Source: Candidatus Kaiserbacteria bacterium RIFCSPHIGHO2_01_FULL_58_22 | GTDB lineage: Bacteria > Patescibacteriota > Minisyncoccia > Phycocordibacterales > UBA2100 | DNA length: 9,972 nt | Assembly: GCA_001781445.1 (NCBI GenBank) | Contig: MFLB01000013.1 | Location: 1 to 9,972, forward strand | Direction: 5' to 3' | Part shown: piece after piece, positions 5,477-9,972 of the stretch | Numbering within the stretch: the stretch's first letter is position 1 | Layout: each line of letters opens with the position of its first letter | The notes under the pieces: model-generated | Told to the model about the DNA's origin: nothing | What the model saw: the letters and a program-made list of their open reading frames with translations, nothing else | Databases searched by the model: none | Position numbers and translations under genes: made by a program

Positions 5477-6157
5477 ATGATCTACTACGACAAAGTCACC
5501 AAGACGTACGGCAACGGCATACCTGCGGTCGAAGACGTTACTTTGAGCATCGATCCGAGCGAATTCGTCTCGATCGTTGGGCACTCCGGCGCCGGAAAGA
5601 CGACCCTTCTGAAGATGCTCTTCGCCGAAGTCCAGCCGACGGCAGGCGCGGTCTATTTCGGCTCGCGCGAGATACAGACCCTGAAGGGGAAGGAATTGCG
5701 GGAGCTTCGCCGGAGCATCGGCACCATTTTCCAGGATTTCCGCCTTCTTCCCACGAAGACGGTCTATGAGAACATCGCCTTCGCGCTCGAGGTCGCCGGC
5801 AAATCCGACGACGACATCGCGGCCGACGTGCCGCACGTCCTCGATCTCGTGGGCCTTCCCGACAAACTATGGAGCTTTCCCTCGCAGCTTTCCGGCGGCG
5901 AGCAACAGCGGGTCGCGATCGCGCGGGCGATCGTCAACCAGCCCGACGTCCTTATCGCCGACGAGCCGACCGGCAACCTCGATCCGATCAACGCGCACGA
6001 CGTCGTGGAGATACTGAAGAAGATCAACAATCTCGGCACGACGGTCTTTCTCGCGACGCACAACAAGAGCGTCGTGGATTCCGTGGGGCGGCGTGTCGTT
6101 GTCATGGATCAGGGCAGGATCGTGCGCGACGACAAGCAGGGGAAGTACGTCCTGTAA
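5477..6157 (+). CDS. ftsE: FtsE: cell division ATP-binding protein
   Basis: This 226-residue ABC ATPase is the length of typical FtsE. It works with the membrane protein FtsX at the division site, where the complex drives peptidoglycan hydrolases and supports septum assembly. All nucleotide motifs are intact: Walker A GHSGAGKTT (35-43), Q-loop Q86 in FQDFRLLP, signature LSGGEQQR (138-145), Walker B VLIADEP (158-164) with catalytic E163, D-loop NLD (167-169) and H-loop H195 in ATHN. The N-terminus MIYYDKVTKTY is canonical, which supports the ATG at 5477, although no Shine-Dalgarno sequence precedes it. ftsX is next but 190 bases away, which is unusual because these genes normally touch or overlap. 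The gap holds an inverted-repeat element. Confidence 0.95.
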   Translation: MIYYDKVTKTYGNGIPAVEDVTLSIDPSEFVSIVGHSGAGKTTLLKMLFAEVQPTAGAVYFGSREIQTLKGKELRELRRSIGTIFQDFRLLPTKTVYENIAFALEVAGKSDDDIAADVPHVLDLVGLPDKLWSFPSQLSGGEQQRVAIARAIVNQPDVLIADEPTGNLDPINAHDVVEILKKINNLGTTVFLATHNKSVVDSVGRRVVVMDQGRIVRDDKQGKYVL

Positions 6158-6175
6158 ATTAATGAGCGGAGCGAA

Positions 6176-6181
6176 TATAAT
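6176..6181 (+). promoter_or_regulatory. TATAAT box before the inverted-repeat element
   Basis: A perfect TATAAT lies seven bases before the left terminal inverted repeat (6189). A transcript from it would begin at about the first base of the repeat and could fold into a hairpin closed by 22 pairs. The -35 at a 17-base spacing is poor (TGTAAA). Confidence 0.35.
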
Positions 6182-6188
6182 TTACTGG

Positions 6189-6304
6189 ACCCAGCACCAT
6201 TTCGACATGCCACAGCCACCTGCCACACTGAAGATGTCGTTGAGACGGTCTCAACAAAGTCGTACAATACGCACATGAGAACGCATGTCGAAATGGTGCT
6301 GGGT
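6189..6304. repeat. 116-bp element with perfect 22-bp inverted ends
   Basis: Positions 6189-6210 (ACCCAGCACCATTTCGACAT plus GC) and 6283-6304 are perfect inverted copies. A further TTAC/GTAA pair lies just outside, offset by three bases on the left. The 72-base interior holds an 8-bp palindrome (6239-6255) and a strong promoter. It has no coding capacity and no clear target-site duplication. This fits a miniature inverted-repeat element, or a long RNA hairpin. It separates ftsE from ftsX. Confidence 0.85.
6239..6268 (+). promoter_or_regulatory. Strong sigma70-type promoter of ftsX with palindrome
   Basis: TTGAGA (6240-6245), exactly 17 bases, and TACAAT (6263-6268) make the best promoter in the window, five of six matches in each box. 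The -35 box lies inside the palindrome GTTGAGAC-G-GTCTCAAC (6239-6255), which could be an operator. The next ATG (6275) follows the -10 by six bases. Confidence 0.7.
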
Positions 6305-6346
6305 GTAAGAGCTTCTAAGCTCACTGCACTCGCTAAGAATCTCTAA
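6275..6346 (+). CDS. Candidate 23-residue mini-ORF coupled to ftsX
   Basis: ATG at 6275 lies where transcription from the 6240-6268 promoter should begin. The frame starts MRTHVEMVLGVRAS, crosses the right inverted repeat, and stops at 6344-6346, one base before the ftsX ATG. There is no Shine-Dalgarno sequence for either. A leaderless leader peptide with reinitiation at ftsX is a reasonable model. The frame may also be accidental. Confidence 0.35.
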   Translation: MRTHVEMVLGVRASKLTALAKNL

Positions 6347-6347
6347 C

Positions 6348-7271
6348 ATGTCCACCTGGATCAACGTAAAACGAGTCGCGCGCTACGGGCTCATCAGCTT
6401 CGTCAGGAACGGCTTCGTCTCGCTCGCCGCCGTTCTCATCATGACGATAACGCTCTTCGTCGTCGCGGGCCTCTTCATGTTCGGCGCGGCCTTGAGCAGT
6501 ACGCTCAAGGAGCTGACGGAGAAGGTGGACGTGACGGTCTATTTCACCACGGCCGCTCCGGAGGAGGAGGTACTCGCGATACGAAGCTCGCTCGAGGCGC
6601 TCCCGGAGGTCGCCGCCGTCACCTACGTCTCGCGCGAAGAGGCGCTCGCGGCCTTCCGCGAGCGGCACAAGAACGACCAGCTCACGATCCAGGCCCTCGA
6701 TGAGCTTGCGGAGAATCCCTTGGGCGCCTCGCTCGAGGTGCGCGCCAAGCAGACGAGCCAGTACGAATCCATCGCGAAGTTCCTCGAGGAACAGCAGGGA
6801 AGCGGAGCGGCCGCGTCAATAGACAAAGTGAATTTCTATCAGAACAAGACCGCGATCGACCGCCTGACGAACATCATCGAGACCTCCCGGCGCCTCGGCA
6901 TCGGCATCGCGCTCGTTCTCGGCATCGCGACGCTCTTGATCTCTTTCAATACGATACGCCTCGCCATCTACACCGCGCGCGAGGAGATCGGCGTCATGAA
7001 CATCGTGGGAGCGGGGCACTGGTACGTGCGCGGACCCTTCATGGTGGCGGGAGTGCTCTACGGGCTCGTGAGCGGCCTCGTCGTGCTTCTCCTCCTCTAT
7101 CCGCTCACGCTCTCCCTCGGGCCCGGGAGCGAGCGCTTTTTCGGCACGTTCAACGTCTTCGCGTACTTCGTGGACGCCTTTCCCCTGCTCTTCCTCATCG
7201 TGATGGGCTCGGGCGTAGGCCTCGGGGCGCTTTCCAGCTACCTGGCCGTTCGCCGCTACCTCCGAGCCTGA
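6348..7271 (+). CDS. ftsX: FtsX: cell division membrane protein
   Basis: This 307-residue protein has the four-helix FtsX layout. TM1 is about 22-47 (SLAAVLIMTITLFVVAGLF), a large extracytoplasmic domain spans about 50-180, and TM2 (183-207), TM3 (231-256) and TM4 (275-300) form the C-terminal block. The extracytoplasmic domain begins with the FtsX-type VDVTVYF stretch and has PEVAAVTYVSREEALAAF (86-103). The conserved REEIGVMNIVGA (211-222) after TM2 is the coupling segment expected to contact FtsE. FtsX transmits ATP-driven change to cell-wall hydrolases outside the membrane. Start at 6348: the ATG follows a mini-ORF stop by one base and has no Shine-Dalgarno sequence. Expression probably comes from the promoter inside the inverted-repeat element rather than only from ftsE. 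Confidence 0.94.
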   Translation: MSTWINVKRVARYGLISFVRNGFVSLAAVLIMTITLFVVAGLFMFGAALSSTLKELTEKVDVTVYFTTAAPEEEVLAIRSSLEALPEVAAVTYVSREEALAAFRERHKNDQLTIQALDELAENPLGASLEVRAKQTSQYESIAKFLEEQQGSGAAASIDKVNFYQNKTAIDRLTNIIETSRRLGIGIALVLGIATLLISFNTIRLAIYTAREEIGVMNIVGAGHWYVRGPFMVAGVLYGLVSGLVVLLLLYPLTLSLGPGSERFFGTFNVFAYFVDAFPLLFLIVMGSGVGLGALSSYLAVRRYLRA

Positions 7272-7276
7272 TCTCG

Positions 7277-7285
7277 TGGTACACT
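7277..7285 (+). promoter_or_regulatory. Extended -10 promoter before pyrG
   Basis: TGGTACACT is an extended -10 (TGn-TACACT) a few bases after the ftsX stop. An ATG follows eight bases later (7294). No good -35 box is seen. Confidence 0.45.
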
Positions 7286-7293
7286 CGGGTTCG

Positions 7294-7395
7294 ATGAGTC
7301 CCGCCCTTTCATCCTGCATGAAAGATAAGGTTGCCTCACGAACGATTTTTCTCCATTGTCCCTATCGCATTATTGGCATAAAAAGAGCGGGATGA
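7294..7395 (+). CDS. Candidate 33-residue mini-ORF overlapping the pyrG start
   Basis: The frame opens at 7294, eight bases after the -10 box, starts MSPALSSCMKDKV, and ends GIKRAG with a TGA at 7393-7395. That stop overlaps the pyrG ATG as ATGA. No family is recognised and no ribosome binding site is present. The position suggests a leaderless leader ORF that hands ribosomes to pyrG. CTP synthase genes are often pyrimidine-regulated, but no known regulatory fold is visible here. Confidence 0.35.
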   Translation: MSPALSSCMKDKVASRTIFLHCPYRIIGIKRAG

Positions 7396-9059
7396 AACGG
7401 CGCGCGCAAGGCGGACACAAGTATATTTTCGTCGTCGGGGGCGTCATGTCCGGCGTGGGAAAAGGCATCGCGACGGCTTCGATCGGCAAGCTCCTTACGG
7501 CGCGCGGGCTCTCCGTCAATCTCGTGAAAATAGACCCGTACCTGAACGTGGACGCGGGGACGATGAACCCGATCGAGCACGGGGAAGTATTCGTGCTGGA
7601 CAGCGGCCTCGAGACCGATCAGGACATGGGCAACTACGAGCGCTTTCTCGGGCGCGACGAGGGGCCCGACGACTACATGACGAGCGGCATGGTTTACGCC
7701 TCGGTCATCGCGCGCGAGCGCAATCTGGGGTACGGGGGAAAATGCGTCGAGACGATACCGCACGTGCGCGACGAGGTGATCGACCGCCTGAAGCGCGCCG
7801 CGAGCGTTTCCGGCTCCGACGTCTCCGTCATCGAGATCGGCGGCACCGTGGGCGATTTTCAGAACGCGCTCTACGTGGACGCCGCTCGCGTCATGCACCT
7901 TCTGGCTCCCGGCGACACGCTCTTCGTGATGGTCTCGTACCTTCCCGTGCCGGGGACGCTCGGCGAAATGAAAACGAAGCCGACGCAAAACGCGGTGCGC
8001 ATGCTCAACTCCTACGGCGTCCAGCCCGACGTCATCATCGCGCGTTCGAAGCGTCCGCTCGACAGGAAGCGCAAGGAAAAGCTCGCCATCTCCTGCAACG
8101 TGCATCCCGACATGATCATCTCCGCGCCCGACGTCGAGAGCATCTACGACGTGCCGCTGAACTTCGAGCGCGACAAGCTCTCCGACATCCTGCTCGAAGC
8201 GCTCGGCGAGGAAGGCAAACAGCCCGCCGACCTCTCCGTGTGGAAGGAATTCGCCGAACACGCGCACGACGGCGACGGGAGGGTGAAGGTCGGCATCGTC
8301 GGCAAGTATTTCGACACCGGCGACTTCGTGCTCTCCGACGCCTACATTTCCGTCATTGAGGCCCTGAAGTTCTCTGCGTACGCGCATGGCGTTCATCCCG
8401 AACTCCACTGGCTGAACGCGAAAGACTACGAGGCGGACCCCAGCGCAGTCTCGGAGCTAAAAGAGTACGATGGCATTCTCGTGCCCGGCGGCTTCGGCGA
8501 AACGGGCATCGATGGAAAGATAGCCGCCGTCACATTCGCGCGAGAGGAAAAGATCCCGTATTTTGGGCTTTGTTATGGAATGCAATTGATGACGGTAGAA
8601 TACGCCCGCAATGTCGCGGGTCTTACCGATGCGCATACTACAGAAATCAATCCGAACACGCCGCACCCCGTCATCATGATACTTCCCGAGCAGGTGGAGA
8701 AGCTGGCGAGGAAAGACTTCGGCGGCTCGATGCGCCTCGGCGCATACCCGTGCGAGCTCAAGAAGGGGACGATAGCGCGTGAGGCGTACGGCAAGGATGA
8801 AGTATCCGAACGCCATCGCCACCGCTACGAGGTGAATCCGGAATACATCGAGCGTCTGACAAAAGCGGGGCTGGTTTTTTCCGGCGTCTCGCCCGACCGT
8901 CGTTTGATGGAGATCGCGGAGCTTCCCAAGAAGGAGCATCCCTTCATGCTCGGCACGCAATTCCATCCCGAGTTCCGCGCCCGCCCGCTCTCACCGCATC
9001 CGCTCTTCAGCGCGTTCATCAAAGCGGCCGTCGAGCGAAAGGGAAAAAAGAAGGCATGA
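7392..9059 (+). CDS. pyrG: PyrG: CTP synthase
   Basis: This enzyme of about 555 residues makes CTP from UTP, ATP and glutamine. The synthetase domain (1 to about 285) has the P-loop region GGVMSGVGKGI (16-26), KIDPYLNVDAGTMNP (46-60) and EIGGTVGD (148-155). Typical CTP synthases read GDIES after GGTV, whereas this one reads GDFQNALY. The C-terminal class I glutaminase domain has PGGFG (365-369), nucleophile C394 in GLCYGMQ, and the catalytic pair H525/E527 in GTQFHPEF. The Y in GLCYGMQ replaces the common L. The frame can be extended to a TTG at 7356, but the ATG at 7392 is preferred because it gives a normal-length N-terminus and overlaps the preceding mini-ORF stop by ATGA. The stop overlaps the next gene by ATGA. 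Confidence 0.96.
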   Translation: MKRRAQGGHKYIFVVGGVMSGVGKGIATASIGKLLTARGLSVNLVKIDPYLNVDAGTMNPIEHGEVFVLDSGLETDQDMGNYERFLGRDEGPDDYMTSGMVYASVIARERNLGYGGKCVETIPHVRDEVIDRLKRAASVSGSDVSVIEIGGTVGDFQNALYVDAARVMHLLAPGDTLFVMVSYLPVPGTLGEMKTKPTQNAVRMLNSYGVQPDVIIARSKRPLDRKRKEKLAISCNVHPDMIISAPDVESIYDVPLNFERDKLSDILLEALGEEGKQPADLSVWKEFAEHAHDGDGRVKVGIVGKYFDTGDFVLSDAYISVIEALKFSAYAHGVHPELHWLNAKDYEADPSAVSELKEYDGILVPGGFGETGIDGKIAAVTFAREEKIPYFGLCYGMQLMTVEYARNVAGLTDAHTTEINPNTPHPVIMILPEQVEKLARKDFGGSMRLGAYPCELKKGTIAREAYGKDEVSERHRHRYEVNPEYIERLTKAGLVFSGVSPDRRLMEIAELPKKEHPFMLGTQFHPEFRARPLSPHPLFSAFIKAAVERKGKKKA

Positions 9060-9823
9060 GTGTTTGGAAATCTTCCTCGATCAAACTGGTATCGCTCAAC
9101 ATCGAGAAATCCAAGCACCTCGATCGCGTACTGCCGTTCCTCGCGCGGCGCCTGCCGGACGTCTTTTGCGTGCAGGAGCTTTTCGAGCGCGACATACGGC
9201 TGTTTTCCGACATGCTCGGCGGGGATAGTGCGTATGTCCCCATGACGCGCCGCGTGAACGAAACGCCGCCGGAGCCGCAGGGCATCGGCATTTTTTCCCG
9301 CCTCCCGATCCTCGGGAAACAGGTGCGGTATTACCAGCGGACGCCCGGGCGGATCCCGGATTCGGATACGCGCGACCGGAGCACGTTTCGGGACAACGAT
9401 TACGTGGTGCTCGCGGCGGACGTCGAAAAAGACGGAACGCCCTTCCGCATCGCCACGACGCATTTCACGTGGACGCCCGACGGAAAGCCCGACGACCTCC
9501 AGCGCGCGCACGTCGGGAAACTGCTCGCCATTCTCGAACGCCTCGGCGAGTTCGTCGCGTGCGGCGATTTCAACGCGCCGCGGGGCGGGGAGATATTCGG
9601 CATGCTCGCCGCGAGATACAAGGACAACATTCCGGCTCGCTACGCGACGAGCATAGACGTTTCGTTGCACCGCGCCGGGAGGACGAAGCCGCGCGAGCTC
9701 GAAGACAAGATGGTTGACGGCCTGTTCTCGACCCCGGGGTACGCCGTGTCGGACGTCGAACTGGCCTGCGGCGTCAGCGATCACTGTGCCATCGTCGCAT
9801 CGGTGGCAAAGGCGCGCCCGTAG
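9056..9823 (+). CDS. Endonuclease/exonuclease/phosphatase-family protein
   Basis: This 255-residue protein has the metal-dependent EEP fold shared by AP endonucleases, DNase I, sphingomyelinases and inositol phosphatases. Motifs in order are SLNI with N15, VQE with metal-binding E41, TTHFTW with H136, GDFNAP with D171 and N173, and the catalytic pair SDH (D242, H243). KMVDGLF (218-224) fits the strand before the last motif. There is no signal peptide or membrane helix, so it is probably cytoplasmic. The substrate (DNA abasic sites, RNA, nucleotide or other phosphodiester) cannot be decided. The protein is slightly short and lacks clear ExoIII motifs such as LQE-K, so an AP endonuclease is not assured. 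It overlaps pyrG by ATGA and is preceded by AGAAGG, the only good Shine-Dalgarno sequence in the window. Confidence 0.85.
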   Translation: MSVWKSSSIKLVSLNIEKSKHLDRVLPFLARRLPDVFCVQELFERDIRLFSDMLGGDSAYVPMTRRVNETPPEPQGIGIFSRLPILGKQVRYYQRTPGRIPDSDTRDRSTFRDNDYVVLAADVEKDGTPFRIATTHFTWTPDGKPDDLQRAHVGKLLAILERLGEFVACGDFNAPRGGEIFGMLAARYKDNIPARYATSIDVSLHRAGRTKPRELEDKMVDGLFSTPGYAVSDVELACGVSDHCAIVASVAKARP

Positions 9824-9829
9824 CGGATA

Positions 9830-9877
9830 GTGCATGCTACAGTGCATGCCATGGTGCATGCCATAGTGCCTGCTATA
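9830..9877 (+). repeat. 12-bp degenerate tandem repeat, four copies
   Basis: Units GTGCATGCTACA, GTGCATGCCATG, GTGCATGCCATA and GTGCCTGCTATA follow each other with no spacer, starting six bases after the stop of the EEP gene. Three units contain the palindrome TGCATGC or GCATGC. The last unit merges into a larger palindrome. Function is unknown; a protein-binding array or a transcription end is possible. Confidence 0.85.
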
Positions 9878-9888
9878 GTAGGCACTAT
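9863..9888. terminator. 26-bp near-perfect palindrome, possible terminator
   Basis: ATAGTGCCT (9863-9871) and AGGCACTAT (9880-9888) are exact inverted copies, and the interior GCTATAGT continues the symmetry with a single G-T position. Three T's follow on the plus strand (9888-9890), so the stem could end the pyrG transcript in either direction. The T-run is too short for a confident call. Confidence 0.45.
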
Positions 9889-9972
9889 TTCCGGCAGTAT
9901 TTTCTAGTGGCAAAACGGAACCGAAATGAGTTTAGCATTTTCGCCGGAATTGGTCGAATAATTTCTTCTTTT
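9889..9972. other. Terminal intergenic stretch, no gene seen
   Basis: The last 84 bases show no supported gene. They contain a 7-bp inverted pair TTCCGGC (9889-9895) and GCCGGAA (9943-9949), the TTAGCATT segment resembling 78-107, and TCGAATAATTTCT (9954-9966), which also occurs exactly at 3472-3484 in the rib leader. The stretch may belong to the regulatory region of a gene outside the window. Confidence 0.4.

Noticed and set aside
7356..7391. TTG start of pyrG at 7356
   Set aside because: The ATG at 7392 gives the usual protein start and couples to the preceding short frame; the TTG adds residues not typical of the family.
7362..8408. Long minus-strand open frame opposite pyrG
   Set aside because: The translation is low-complexity and His/Val/Arg-rich with no motif, while the plus strand encodes an unmistakable CTP synthase.
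8825..9913. Minus-strand open frame opposite the pyrG end and the EEP gene
   Set aside because: Its N-terminus is only the translated 12-bp repeats, and the rest mirrors real genes.

Overview
The window is a compact, GC-rich bacterial chromosome segment. Its gene content is a riboflavin operon on the minus strand, and prfB, a HicB/HicA toxin-antitoxin pair, ftsE, ftsX, pyrG and a phosphodiesterase-like gene on the plus strand. Several traits suggest a Patescibacteria/CPR (Parcubacteria-like) genome: a short release factor 2 (290 residues), the prfB-ftsE-ftsX order, a divergent CTP synthase with a GTVGDFQN motif, and almost no Shine-Dalgarno sequences. This placement is inferred from recalled family features, not from a search. 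TGA is used as a stop throughout and RF2 is present, so the genetic code is standard.

Positions 1-123 hold two copies of a 31-bp tandem repeat at the window edge and a GC-rich hairpin. Positions 124-3454 (minus strand) are a tightly packed riboflavin operon, transcribed ribE-ribH-ribBA-ribD. The junctions are two ATGA overlaps and one 3-base gap. The operon encodes every dedicated enzyme from GTP and ribulose-5-phosphate to riboflavin except the phosphatase, which is not a dedicated gene in most bacteria. Its 437-base upstream region contains an FMN riboswitch (about 3644-3849), a rho-independent terminator (3594-3616), and a long inverted repeat that pairs the leader with the ribE start region. 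The aptamer's 5' strand can pair with the terminator's 5' arm at 14 of 15 positions, which gives a clear transcription-attenuation model.

The plus strand begins with prfB (3892), which diverges from the rib operon through back-to-back -10 boxes. hicB-hicA follows. A 48-codon ORF then repeats the last ~28 codons of RF2 (25 of 28 residues identical, about 75% nucleotide identity). This suggests that the toxin-antitoxin cassette entered the 3' end of prfB and brought a replacement end with it. ftsE follows a 7-bp tandem repeat. A 116-bp element with perfect 22-bp terminal inverted repeats separates ftsE from ftsX and carries a strong sigma70-type promoter. pyrG and an endonuclease/exonuclease/phosphatase-family gene overlap by ATGA. 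The window ends in 12-bp tandem repeats and a 26-bp palindrome.

A recurring pattern is a -10 box placed 6-8 bases before an ATG, with no ribosome binding site. In front of prfB and hicB that ATG is the gene start. In front of ftsE, ftsX and pyrG it opens a 15-, 23- or 33-codon mini-ORF that ends just before, or overlaps, the real gene. This suggests leaderless initiation, followed by termination-reinitiation at the main genes.
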